From positions 124,001 to 188,000 of the forward strand of contig JBGMEA010000008.1 of the NCBI GenBank assembly GCA_041447245.1: DNA of 64,000 bases, read 5' to 3'. The position numbers and the translations under genes were made by a program. The stretch comes from JBGMEA01 sp041447245. Lineage in GTDB: Bacteria > Bacillota > Clostridia > Eubacteriales > Anaerofustaceae. Positions within the stretch are counted from its first letter, which is position 1. Every line of letters starts with the position of its first letter. Positions 18,260-26,423 of the stretch are shown one piece after another. The notes under the pieces were generated by a model. That model did no database searches. It was given only the letters and a program-made list of their open reading frames with translations, and had not been told where the DNA came from.

Positions 18260-19063
18260 TTATGATCGGCAGTTGACTTCAGATCGAACGTAAGCATTCA
18301 GACTCTCCGGGGAGTGGTAGAGTGCGGTAAGCAGATAGTTGCGGATGTTGGTAATCGGGCTCGTGTTTGCCGCCATTCTCTCAAGGACATACTCCACATG
18401 GAACTGATTGATTTTCCAAAACCTGTTTTTGACAACGGATGCGGATTTGTCTTCTCCCGCAATGCGGATAAATGGTTTTGTGCATAACAACACCTCTGTC
18501 ATTAACTCCACAATCTCATCCGCAGGCTCGGTTCTCCAAATTTCACAGATAGCTTCATAGCCGATATTTTCTTTGATCAGATAAATACAGTGTTCCGTCT
18601 CATCAGTCAATCCGTCCAAAAGATCGATTGATTGATCTTTATTTAATAAATCCGTATTTAATTGATTAGTATTTAATTGCGTTGGAATATCCAATATTGG
18701 ATCTTCCGTTATGGGCTTATCCGTGATTGGATTATCCAATAACGGTTTTTCCAATGACAGCGTCGAATGTTGCGGCTGCTCGTAAATCGTATATTCGATA
18801 GTTGTGAGTTTGCCCTTTGGGTCTCGTCCTTGATGGCGAATAAGATACCCGTTTTCTTCCAACTCCAATACAGCCGTTCTGATCGCATCAATACTTTCTT
18901 TATTGATTGTTGCCAAACCTCTCAAGGTATAGTCCCAACCATCGGGAAGACTGAGCATGAGAGACAAGAGTCCCTTTGCTTTAAGTGAGAGCGAAGTATC
19001 CCGAAGATGGTGGTTGGACATCACGGTGTAGTTTTTATTCTTCTCTATGCGAAATACTGCCAT
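18260..19063 (-). CDS. RepA-type replication initiator / HTH protein
   Basis: 267 residues. The N-terminus MAVFRIEKNKNYTVMSNHHL and the following SLSLKAKGLLSLMLSLPDGW with a winged-helix segment are typical of the replication-initiator-like helix-turn-helix proteins at one end of Tn1549-type elements and related plasmids. The C-terminal 100 residues include ICEIWRTEPADEIVELM and a segment ending NIRNYLLTALYHSPES. It probably supports replication of the excised circle. The ATG at 19063 follows CAAGGAGGAATT; a longer frame to 19123 passes through a terminator-like hairpin. Confidence 0.75.
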   Translation of the reverse strand: MAVFRIEKNKNYTVMSNHHLRDTSLSLKAKGLLSLMLSLPDGWDYTLRGLATINKESIDAIRTAVLELEENGYLIRHQGRDPKGKLTTIEYTIYEQPQHSTLSLEKPLLDNPITDKPITEDPILDIPTQLNTNQLNTDLLNKDQSIDLLDGLTDETEHCIYLIKENIGYEAICEIWRTEPADEIVELMTEVLLCTKPFIRIAGEDKSASVVKNRFWKINQFHVEYVLERMAANTSPITNIRNYLLTALYHSPESLNAYVRSEVNCRS

Positions 19064-19083
19064 AATTCCTCCTTGTGAGTAAT

Positions 19084-19110
19084 AAAAAAAGACGCTCATT
19101 AGAACGTCTT
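19084..19110 (-). terminator. terminator insulating the element's first gene
   Basis: Minus strand AAGACG and CGTCTT pair around TTCTAATGAG and run into a T7 tract. It lies between the element boundary and repA and would stop transcription entering from the interrupted host gene. Confidence 0.65.
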
Positions 19111-19135
19111 GAGGTAGTTTCACTTATTAATTGGG

Positions 19136-19188
19136 CATGATTTTATGAACATGGCACCAATGGCACGTACATAAAATCATGTAGTCAG
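19136..19188 (-). other. element boundary / attachment-like site
   Basis: Two 12-bp arms, CATGATTTTATG and CATAAAATCATG (19136-19147 and 19170-19181), form a perfect inverted repeat around 22 nt. The inner 21 nt (19148-19168) encode Thr-Cys-His-Trp-Cys-His-Val, exactly the residues that should follow SIGYS in the interrupted yyaL-type gene. So host core sequence lies between two recombinase-arm-like repeats. This looks like an attachment site, but the extra 19-nt insert between Ser and Thr is not what one simple integration would give. Confidence 0.55.
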
Positions 19189-19346
19189 CTATACCCAATA
19201 GATAAAAAGACGGGTTTGTTTTCGGCTTTCGCTTTGTCAAACGCTTCCTCTCCCCACGCAAACCAATCCACCGGATTGTACGCGTGCTGCAACAGATACG
19301 GAGAAGTCTCTTTGATCAACCGATTGGGTTGTTTGTCCGATAACAT
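19185..19346 (-). pseudogene. yyaL: 5' fragment of a yyaL-type (DUF255, thioredoxin-domain) gene
   Basis: 53 codons from the ATG at 19346 (after GGAGGTGCCGC) read NRLIKETSPYLLQHAYNPVD then WFAWGEEAFDKAKAENK and PVFLSIGYS, then TGA. This is the highly conserved start of YyaL/SPATA20-type proteins (thioredoxin-like domain plus a six-hairpin glycosidase-like domain, usually about 650-700 residues). The next residues should be the catalytic-type CHWCH; the frame is broken precisely there by the element boundary. The rest of the gene should lie past the element's other end, outside the window. Confidence 0.85.
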
Positions 19347-19591
19347 GCGGCACCTCCTATTTGCAGTAATGCCAATATTTTACTCGGCTTTGTTTGAGTG
19401 GCTGTTTCCCATCCTTAGGAATCAGTCTCGTATGTTGAATGATCGAATTAAGTATTGAGATTCTTTCGGTATATTTCTTTTATTGTAGCATGTTTCAACG
19501 ATATATACGGCAAAAATGTGCGTCTTAGTCCAATAAGAACGTATCCGATTTGGGTGTATTCAGTTGTCAAAACTGCTCGGAATTTTGCTTA

Positions 19592-19632
19592 TAAAAATCC
19601 CCTTCATTGATATAAGTGAATAAATGAAGGGG
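19592..19632 (-). terminator. terminator of the sortase gene
   Basis: A perfect 10-bp stem CCCCTTCATT/AATGAAGGGG with a 14-nt loop, followed on the minus strand by ATTTTTAT. It closes the sortase transcription unit. The 19347-19598 stretch otherwise holds only the yyaL leader; I see no gene there. Confidence 0.8.
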
Positions 19633-19698
19633 TGACAAACGGGTTTCGGTTGTCTTTTATTTCTGTTTTGTTCGCCATAATTCCATCAGCAAATCATT

Positions 19699-20430
19699 TC
19701 AGTCGGTCTCTTCTCCGTTTGGATTCATCAATACCGCAAGCACGGCAAGCCGCCCGTCTTCGATTTCCGCCGAGCATGTCGAGAGGGTTATGATTCTGCT
19801 TTTGTCAGTCACAACCGCATCGGAGTCAATGAGCGACGTGTTGCGCATTTTGCGGACGTAAGATGAAAAATCAGCGTATTCGCTGGAACGGTAATCATAT
19901 GACGCATCCACGATGTTGACGGAGAATACCTGATAATAATAGATGTTATCTTCGATCATGATGGTGATAACGGGACTTTCTTCATAACCGGATTGTTTTT
20001 TGTATTTTTTGAGCTGCGCAAACATCGTGCCGTCTTTCCTTGCATGACCGTAAATGACCGTATTCTGATCGGTGAAATAAGGGGAATTGCCGCAATCCAA
20101 GAAAATACTGCCCGCATCGTTGTATTCTTCTGTGTAGGTATGCGTCAAATAGTAACTGTTGTTCGAGCATTGCAGCAGAGGAAAATCGATATCGGTATTT
20201 TCAATGCGGATCCAACCGACAATGTCGGGATTGATTTGTTTGAGCGATGCGATTGACGGTTGTTCGTCACATGGTTCCGATGCAGGGCTTTCCTGTTGAA
20301 TCATCTTGATCTCATCCGCGGCTTTTGTTCGAGGGATCAGATCGGATGCAAGAAAATAGGCGGAAACAATAAACAGCGCAACAAAAGTGAGTAACAGTAG
20401 ATTATAGATTTTTTTCTTTTTCTGTTGCAA
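19699..20430 (-). CDS. srtB: class B sortase
   Basis: About 243 residues. One N-terminal membrane segment (NLLLLTFVALFIVSAYFLAS) precedes the catalytic domain. Class B features are NPDIVGWIRIENTDIDFPLL, the catalytic His in VIYGHAR, the Cys in LSTCS and the Arg in DGRLAVLAVL. It should join wall proteins to peptidoglycan. An ATG exists at 20457 without a ribosome site; I prefer the TTG at 20430, which follows GAGGAGAGGAATCATC. The neighbouring upstream gene encodes a wall protein with sorting motifs, its likely substrate. Confidence 0.9.
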   Translation of the reverse strand: MQQKKKKIYNLLLLTFVALFIVSAYFLASDLIPRTKAADEIKMIQQESPASEPCDEQPSIASLKQINPDIVGWIRIENTDIDFPLLQCSNNSYYLTHTYTEEYNDAGSIFLDCGNSPYFTDQNTVIYGHARKDGTMFAQLKKYKKQSGYEESPVITIMIEDNIYYYQVFSVNIVDASYDYRSSEYADFSSYVRKMRNTSLIDSDAVVTDKSRIITLSTCSAEIEDGRLAVLAVLMNPNGEETD

Positions 20431-20508
20431 GATGATTCCTCTCCTCACTGCCGGCATATGCTACAGGTATCGTCGGTTACTGATCAAATATGAAAGAAGC
20501 GAAAATAC

Positions 20509-20538
20509 GAGCTTTATGAATGTCTGTTCATAAAGCTC
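20509..20538 (-). terminator. strong hairpin between wall protein and sortase
   Basis: A perfect 12-bp stem GAGCTTTATGAA/TTCATAAAGCTC with a 6-nt loop. The following minus-strand tract GTATTTTCG is only modestly U-rich, so partial read-through into the sortase gene is likely. Confidence 0.6.
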
Positions 20539-20574
20539 CTACTTCTTGTTTTGCTTTCGATTTGAAATTGCCGA

Positions 20575-22143
20575 TTATTTTCTTCTCAGTGCCGCTTTCT
20601 TTTTCATCACAACGGCAATGCCGCCGAGTGAGCCGATGCAAATAATCAACCAAATCAGATATAACCCCGTATCACCCGTTGCGGGAGATGTTGCTCCTGT
20701 TGCGGGTAGCTGCTGCATCAAAGCATACGAACTGAAATGGCTTGTCACGAATGTGATGGTTCCGTTTTGAACGGTGCTGTTGATGAAGGTGATATTGCCG
20801 TTATCGTCAATATATGCCACAGCCAAATGATCCAACCCGCGATATTCTTCGGGGATCGTGATCGTAACCGTCACGTCCCCTGTCGGCTGTATTTTTTCTT
20901 CATCCAACAGAAGACTGATATCAAACAGCAGCAGCATCTTGTTTGTTCCTGTGTTCTGCAATGCTTTCTGGTAGATTTCGCTGCTTGAAATGACTTGTAT
21001 CGCATGGATCACCGTTCCTTCGGGAATTCCTCCCGAAACCGTGATCCCGTTTGTCGTGTCCGAAGACGTCACGGAAAGCGGATGAAACGTGATGCTGTTA
21101 CTGCTCGCATATGTCTGTGCCGTGGAACCGCTGTAGCCATAAATATCAGTCAAGTGTGTTGTGCCGGTTGCCGTAAGGGGTGCGTAGGTCGATGTGCCGA
21201 AAATATTGGGGTCACTCAGATCTGCGGTTTGGCTGTAAATGGTTACTTTCTTCAGATTGTCACATCCGGAGAACGCTTCCTGCACGATGCCAAGCAAACT
21301 TTCCGGCAAGGTGATTTCGGTCAGTGCGTCACAGTTGTTGAAGGAATTCTCTCCGATTGTTTCCAGAGACGACTCCTGTGTCGAAATGCTGATCGTTGAC
21401 AGATGCGTGCATCCTGCAAAAGACAAAAAGGAAATCTGAGTCATGCTGTTCGGAATGACGATGGATGACAGCGCGGTGCAACCGCGGAATGATTCTCCGT
21501 TAAGCTGGCTCACTCCTTCGTTCAGCGTGACGGCGGCAAGAGCGGTACATCCGCTGAACGCCGCGACTCCGACGGTCGATACGCTGCCCGGAACCGTCAC
21601 GGAAGTCAGCGCGATGCAATTTTTGAATGCTCCTTCGGAGATTTCCTGCAGTCCCGAAGGCAGCGTCACGGAGGTCAGATGATCGCATCCGTAAAATGCG
21701 TAGTCCACAATTCCTTGCAGGCTTGCCGGCAGAACAATGGCAGTCAGCGCGTCGCAGTTTTCGAAGCAGCTTTCCCCGATTGTGATCAGGGAAGAGGTGG
21801 GTGTGAAAGTGACGGCAGCCAAATTTGTACAGTTTTTGAATGCCGCGAAATCAATATATTCCACGCTCGCAGGGATTGTGACTGCCGTGATGGACGTATT
21901 TCCGATAAATGTTTCGTGGTCGATTTTCGATACCGTCATAGCATCGATTGTTGAGGGTACCGTAACGGACGTTGCGCCTCCGCTGTAACCCGTAATGGCA
22001 GCTGTGCCGTCCGAAAGTTCTACCCATGCAAAACCGTCCCCTGTGGTGCCCGTATCGCCTTGTGCCGCAAAGACGCCGGACGGAATGCACAATAATAAGA
22101 TAAGTGCTGCGGATATGGTCATAATAAGTCTGTGTTTTTTCAT
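20575..22143 (-). CDS. BspA-like leucine-rich-repeat cell-wall protein with tandem sorting motifs
   Basis: 522 residues from the ATG at 22143 (after GGAAAGGAAAAAGAAC). Signal peptide RLIMTISAALILLLCIPSGV, cleaved near VFAAQ. Then about nine LRR_5/BspA-type repeats of about 23 residues (ITEITLPESLLGI, F.NCDALT.I pattern), a region of about 120 residues with a beta-rich stalk, and the C-terminal LPATGATSPATGDTG, a membrane span (YLIWLIICIGSLGGIAVVM) and the basic tail KKKAALRRK. The wall anchor carries both an LPxTG and an SPxTG motif. BspA-type repeats mediate adhesion to host or other bacteria. The sortase gene follows. Confidence 0.9.
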   Translation of the reverse strand: MKKHRLIMTISAALILLLCIPSGVFAAQGDTGTTGDGFAWVELSDGTAAITGYSGGATSVTVPSTIDAMTVSKIDHETFIGNTSITAVTIPASVEYIDFAAFKNCTNLAAVTFTPTSSLITIGESCFENCDALTAIVLPASLQGIVDYAFYGCDHLTSVTLPSGLQEISEGAFKNCIALTSVTVPGSVSTVGVAAFSGCTALAAVTLNEGVSQLNGESFRGCTALSSIVIPNSMTQISFLSFAGCTHLSTISISTQESSLETIGENSFNNCDALTEITLPESLLGIVQEAFSGCDNLKKVTIYSQTADLSDPNIFGTSTYAPLTATGTTHLTDIYGYSGSTAQTYASSNSITFHPLSVTSSDTTNGITVSGGIPEGTVIHAIQVISSSEIYQKALQNTGTNKMLLLFDISLLLDEEKIQPTGDVTVTITIPEEYRGLDHLAVAYIDDNGNITFINSTVQNGTITFVTSHFSSYALMQQLPATGATSPATGDTGLYLIWLIICIGSLGGIAVVMKKKAALRRK

Positions 22144-22273
22144 GTTCTTTTTCCTTTCCGTTTGATTCTTTTGAATGTGAATCGTGCGTATCCGCACTTT
22201 TTCTGTGCAATAGGATTATGAGATTATTCTAATGAAAGCAATTCAAAAAGTCGTCACCCTTTTTGGGTGATTC

Positions 22274-22309
22274 GAAAAAAACTTCCGATCATGTGATCGG
22301 AAGTTTTTT
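22274..22309. terminator. bidirectional hairpin terminator
   Basis: ACTTCCGATCA/TGATCGGAAGT form an 11-bp stem with a 2-nt loop, flanked by A-run and T-run. It ends the LuxR-type gene and shields the wall-protein gene downstream. Confidence 0.8.
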
Positions 22310-22331
22310 ATGGGCAATTCATCATACATCC

Positions 22332-23726
22332 TTATTCAGATACTTTGCGGATCAATTCGCTTTTGTTTTTGACTTCCAATTTGGAGTAAATATTTTTGAT
22401 ATGAGTTTTCACTGTGTTTTCGCTCAAATACAGTTCATCGGCAATCATTTTATAGGTCAGCCCTTTCAGCAGACACGCAACGATTTGGTTTTCACGTTCG
22501 GTCAGATTCTCAATGAGTGGAATATTTGCACCTCTGTCAGATTGGCGATGCAGGGTTTCGGAAAAAAGAACCGAAAAAATATATTTGTTCAGATATAAAT
22601 GCAGCGGCGGAAGCATGACAAAGGTGATACAGACGATGGTCAGTGCAATCAGAAAAATCTGATCGGCAGGAACACACAGCGCAATCAGTTCACCCAGTAA
22701 AACTCCAAATACATTCGCGGCCAATCCTGTTCCGAAGATCACCACGGGGTTTTCCTTCAACTCAAGCAGTTCGCCCAACAGACTCCACCAAAAAAGATCA
22801 TAGATTCCGCATGCGGAAAGTAAAAGGGTATTCACAATCAGATAACTGGTTACCGAACGATCCAATGCGATAAATGCGATAAAAGACAGTCCCATCATAG
22901 CAATTGCGGTGTACAAAACATAGGATCGATTGAGTTTGTGCAGGTTGTTTCTGAGTACAAGAATAGCAAGGATATACGGAACCGCCCAATACCAAGAAGT
23001 AAACCATTGAATTTCGGCAAAAGCAGGATTCACGACCTGAAACATCAGCCCAGAATTTATGGTTATGCCAACGATAAACAGACATAGAAAAACGAATACT
23101 TTTTTCAGATTCGAAGACATCTTGATGCTTTTGTTTGCGGGCGGCGGTGCCTTTTCTTGAGGATCAGGTAGCCGAAAGGACAATGCAGCGGTGCTGATGA
23201 GAAACAAAACATCGATTCCCAGACCCAAATAAGCAGAGATGTGCGTCGTAAGGACATTAATGAATATCATGAGTACGGCGGAAACAATCAATACAAAGGA
23301 AACAGTTTTGACGCGTTGTCTTTTCGGGCTGCTCTTTTTCAGATAAAATCCCCATGATGCAATCCAGCTGCCGGAAAAAAAAGAAATCGCAAACAATGCG
23401 AGATACCAAAGCACAGAGGGTACAAAGAAAAATACACAACTGCCCAACACAAACAAAATATTTGTGAAAAGCATCAGCCGCTTTGCCGCACGGATATTTT
23501 TGATATAGAGTCCGCAGGAAAACAAACCGATCATATGGACAATGATCACGCCCAATATCATCGGCTGCACATCCAGGGAAAATCGCTGCGCAAGTGCATA
23601 CAAAATCGTTCCTTCGTAAGGGAAGGAAATAAACCATGTGCTGAACAGCGTAAAGATCACGATCGATAAATTACGCTCACTCAGTGGAAATAATGGATTA
23701 TGTCGATTCTCGGAAGCTGTTGGCAT
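22332..23726 (-). CDS. LuxR-type regulator with 12 membrane segments
   Basis: 464 residues. Twelve hydrophobic segments resemble a major-facilitator-like fold (first FSTWFISFPYEGTILYALA, last FLIALTIVCITFVMLPPLHL). The last 65 residues are a GerE/LuxR helix-turn-helix: LTERENQIVACLLKG, SENTVKTHIKNIYSKL. Such membrane-bound LuxR proteins are abundant in some anaerobic gut bacteria and are thought to sense small molecules through the transporter-like part. I chose the ATG at 23726, preceded by GGGGGG at 9 nt; the ATG at 23747 lacks a ribosome site. It faces the wall-protein and sortase genes in the same direction and may regulate them. Confidence 0.85.
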   Translation of the reverse strand: MPTASENRHNPLFPLSERNLSIVIFTLFSTWFISFPYEGTILYALAQRFSLDVQPMILGVIIVHMIGLFSCGLYIKNIRAAKRLMLFTNILFVLGSCVFFFVPSVLWYLALFAISFFSGSWIASWGFYLKKSSPKRQRVKTVSFVLIVSAVLMIFINVLTTHISAYLGLGIDVLFLISTAALSFRLPDPQEKAPPPANKSIKMSSNLKKVFVFLCLFIVGITINSGLMFQVVNPAFAEIQWFTSWYWAVPYILAILVLRNNLHKLNRSYVLYTAIAMMGLSFIAFIALDRSVTSYLIVNTLLLSACGIYDLFWWSLLGELLELKENPVVIFGTGLAANVFGVLLGELIALCVPADQIFLIALTIVCITFVMLPPLHLYLNKYIFSVLFSETLHRQSDRGANIPLIENLTERENQIVACLLKGLTYKMIADELYLSENTVKTHIKNIYSKLEVKNKSELIRKVSE

Positions 23727-23985
23727 TGATTCATTCCCCCCATTCATTTTTTCAAAGTTTCATTCACAATAATGGTTCAACCTGTGAAATCCCGCAAAAC
23801 TTTGTAATAAAATGATCGATTGAATATCAATGTAGCATTGGGTATTTTTAGAATAATGAAAGGCAGCATTATGAATCGTCGGCTCCATAAAAGAAGCAAA
23901 GCAGACATGAGACATTTTGATCCCGTATATTCCGATGCTTTTTCGTATTGATACCATAAGAAAAAATAGTTACGAATATATTTTT

Positions 23986-24014
23986 ATTATATCGTTTGCG
24001 CTGATTCGATACAA
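23986..24014 (-). promoter_or_regulatory. sigma-A-type promoter upstream of the LuxR-type gene
   Basis: Minus strand TTGTAT, 17 nt, TATAAT. The leader to the LuxR-type start would be about 250 nt and contains no convincing gene (a 65-codon frame at 23760-23957 lacks a ribosome site). Confidence 0.55.
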
Positions 24015-24047
24015 TAATTATTCCGCTAATAACCTTTGTCATGCTCA

Positions 24048-25052
24048 TCAGATTTTTTTGGATTCAGTGTGATGAACTTTGGCGAAAACAGCTCGCAGCA
24101 AATTCAATATCCCGCTCAGCAAAAATACCAGTCCGTATTCAATCACCGGAATCCAGGCGATTTCATGGATTCTTCCGAATGTACGCACACCGAATAACAA
24201 CCCGGAATAGACCAGAATCACGCCGATTACATAAATACTCGTCCAGGATATGATTGCCTTTTTGGAAAGGTGCAGTCCATACAGCTGTGTCACCGCAAAG
24301 ATGAATCCGAATCCGAAGAAAAACATCGGCCAGATTCCGTTGTTTTGTAAAATTGCCACCATGGTTCCGTGAAACAGCACCATGATTTCCAGTGTAAAGG
24401 TCCATAACGGTGTTTGGTGCAGTTTTGTGTAAGCCATGGAGAGCTGCACAAACAACAGAAACATATAGAAAAATCCGATCAAATGTCCCCAGGTGTTTTC
24501 CATCGGGTGAAACCAGAATGTGTAAATCAGTGCCCAGGCAATGTAGATCCCATGATATCGAAATACGGGTGCCGCGGACTTCGTCACAAACGCAATTTTC
24601 TTTCCGAAAAACAAACCGCGTCTGCCGTTTTCCATCAGCAGAATCAACACCAGCATCCCGATGACGGAAAACTGAGATGACCATACCGGCACGTCCTGCG
24701 CCAGCCCGGCATACCACAAAGCAGTCTGAACAAAATGAAGGATAATGAAAAGTAAATTGACTGACAGCAACAACACATTGTATTTCCGCACTTCAGTCGA
24801 ACCCGCTTCCTGTGCCTTTCTGATTCGATAAAGCAAAAACCACACAGTTCCGAGGTGCAGCAAAAACAGACCCCATGCGCTGATCCGTCCGGCGGCGGTT
24901 GCTTGCGGCAGTTTCCAGTAATACCACGATGCCCCCGTATCGGGAAGATGTACAATCCCGTCGAGCGTCATTCCGAAAAAATAGATCGCAATGCTCAACA
25001 AAGCACATATGGCGATCGAGAAACCAAACAGTTTTTTTTCGCTTTTTGACAT
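24048..25052 (-). CDS. 10-TM integral membrane protein, unknown function
   Basis: 334 residues with about ten membrane segments and short loops, for example FSIAICALLSIAIYFFGM, LLSVNLLFIILHFVQTAL, MFFFGFGFIFAVTQLYGL and IEYGLVFLLSGILNLL. The loops contain several His and Trp residues (FWFHPMENTWGHL), suggestive of a metal, heme or polyene-binding role, but I recognise no family. The ATG at 25052 follows GGGAAGGATT. It is divergent from the Crp/Fnr gene, which may control it. Confidence 0.7.
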   Translation of the reverse strand: MSKSEKKLFGFSIAICALLSIAIYFFGMTLDGIVHLPDTGASWYYWKLPQATAAGRISAWGLFLLHLGTVWFLLYRIRKAQEAGSTEVRKYNVLLLSVNLLFIILHFVQTALWYAGLAQDVPVWSSQFSVIGMLVLILLMENGRRGLFFGKKIAFVTKSAAPVFRYHGIYIAWALIYTFWFHPMENTWGHLIGFFYMFLLFVQLSMAYTKLHQTPLWTFTLEIMVLFHGTMVAILQNNGIWPMFFFGFGFIFAVTQLYGLHLSKKAIISWTSIYVIGVILVYSGLLFGVRTFGRIHEIAWIPVIEYGLVFLLSGILNLLRAVFAKVHHTESKKI

Positions 25053-25159
25053 AATCCTTCCCCCACGATTCTCAGAATATAATCATTATAAACCAATATT
25101 GAGCTTTTTTCAATTCTTTCGAGAAGAGATGGATTTACCGCAGACATGTGCACATAGCC

Positions 25160-25187
25160 TTCCTCAAATCATCAATTGTGATATAAT
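25160..25187 (+). promoter_or_regulatory. promoter of the Crp/Fnr gene
   Basis: TTCCTC, 16 nt, TATAAT. The -10 box is a perfect match and the -35 is weak, which fits a regulated promoter. The start codon follows 32 nt downstream. Confidence 0.5.
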
Positions 25188-25218
25188 ATCAGTATATTTT
25201 TATCAGAAGGTGATTCGG

Positions 25219-25893
25219 ATGCAAAAGAAACCTTATCGATGCATGAAAGATTTGGAATTGTTTGACTCGCTGAACGAACAGGATAAAAACAAAATCGTTG
25301 AATTGACCCGCAGCAGGTACTATAAGCGCGGTGAGATGCTTTTTTGCGAAGGAGATCCGCTCAATTCCATTTATCTGATCTGTTTCGGCCAGGTATGGCT
25401 GACCAAAACATCCGAAGCGGGAAAAGAAATCATTTTGGATATTCTTGATCCCGGGGATATTATGGGAGAAAACACTTTTTTAGAGGAACTGGAATGCAAC
25501 ATCAATGCACGTGCGGAGCAGGATACGATGATCTGCGTCTGTGATACGAATGATTTCTATGAGTTGCTTAAAAATCCTGACATCGCGGTAAAACTCATCA
25601 AGAATCTGACGGGGAAAGTGAATCAATATTCCAATAATATTGCCGATCTCTCTTTTTATGATGTGCGTGAGCGCGTTTTGAATTTGCTTGTGCGCCTTTC
25701 CGAGAAATACGGGGAAAAGAGAGAGGAAGGTTTCTTCATTAACCTCTATATCAGTCACGATGAAATTGCACAGATGGTCAACGCTTCCCGCGTTATGGTA
25801 ACCAATGTCATCAAAACACTTCGGGAAGACGGATACATTGAGGTCATCGACCGCAAGTTTCTTCTTCACCCCGAACCATATGCCATCGCATGA
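25219..25893 (+). CDS. Crp/Fnr family transcriptional regulator
   Basis: 224 residues. Residues about 15-125 are a cyclic-nucleotide-binding-like beta-barrel (YKRGEMLFCEGDPLNSIYLI, GDIMGENTFLEE). The end is a Crp-type winged helix with ISHDEIAQMVNASRVMVTNV as the recognition helix region. No N-terminal Cys cluster for an Fnr-type iron-sulphur centre is present; the scattered cysteines (FCEGD, ECNINA, CVCD) do not form it. The ligand is therefore open. The ATG at 25219 follows AGAAGGTGATTCGG. It precedes an MTH865 gene and is divergent from the 10-TM protein. Confidence 0.88.
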   Translation: MQKKPYRCMKDLELFDSLNEQDKNKIVELTRSRYYKRGEMLFCEGDPLNSIYLICFGQVWLTKTSEAGKEIILDILDPGDIMGENTFLEELECNINARAEQDTMICVCDTNDFYELLKNPDIAVKLIKNLTGKVNQYSNNIADLSFYDVRERVLNLLVRLSEKYGEKREEGFFINLYISHDEIAQMVNASRVMVTNVIKTLREDGYIEVIDRKFLLHPEPYAIA

Positions 25894-25908
25894 GGGACTT
25901 TTGACCTG

Positions 25909-25933
25909 CCGCAGAATTTTGCGGTTTTTTTTA
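25909..25933 (+). terminator. terminator of the Crp/Fnr gene
   Basis: CCGCA/TGCGG stem around GAATTT, followed by T9. It ends the regulator transcript before the MTH865 gene. Confidence 0.75.
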
Positions 25934-26020
25934 TTTTCTTTAATTTTGGTAAACTGTTTTACAGAAATTGCAGCACTTTTCGGTTATACTCCGGTCATAA
26001 AAACAAGGAGGGTACCCAAA

Positions 26021-26260
26021 ATGAACGTAAAAGAAGAAATCAGATCCCAGATCGCAGGCGCACTCAAGGATGCAACCTTTCCGATTGCCACCCCCGAAGC
26101 GCTTCTTGCGGCCTTTCCAAACGGAGCGGAGACGACTTGCCAATGCGGCGATATCCGCATCAAGGCAGGAGATGCAGGGAATGTGCTCACAATGAATGAT
26201 TTCCCGTTTACTTCCGCGCAGCAAGTCGCCGATACGATTGTTTCGCGTGTCGAGCTGTAA
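26021..26260 (+). CDS. MTH865-like small protein
   Basis: 79 residues. MNVKEEIRSQIAGALKDATF, then PEALLAAFPNGAETTCQCGD and NDFPFTSAQQVADTIV match the MTH865 family, small helical proteins first seen in methanogens and also found in anaerobic bacteria; the function is unknown. The ATG at 26021 follows CAAGGAGGGTACCCAAA. It is a single-gene unit bracketed by terminators. The frame is open further upstream, but that part overlaps the Crp/Fnr gene and lacks a ribosome site. Confidence 0.85.
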   Translation: MNVKEEIRSQIAGALKDATFPIATPEALLAAFPNGAETTCQCGDIRIKAGDAGNVLTMNDFPFTSAQQVADTIVSRVEL

Positions 26261-26298
26261 ATCAAATCAATCTGCCAACAATACTTCTGTGAAATACG

Positions 26299-26333
26299 AA
26301 AAAAGGGATGCCTCGCCTACGGCATCCCTTTTT
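26299..26333. terminator. strong bidirectional terminator
   Basis: AAAAGGGATGCC/GGCATCCCTTTT, a 12-bp stem with an 8-nt loop and A/T-rich ends. It serves the MTH865 gene and the converging GNAT gene. Confidence 0.85.
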
Positions 26334-26423
26334 GAGATAACACATCCTTGGTTTTGCGTCGGATTGCGGATAATCAGACTTTGATAGACGATCGGTCAAA
26401 TTAATTCGATCCGACATGTCGGC

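Noticed and set aside
23760..23957. A 65-codon leader gene upstream of the LuxR-type regulator
   Set aside because: No ribosome site and no recognisable product; it may only be the untranslated leader.
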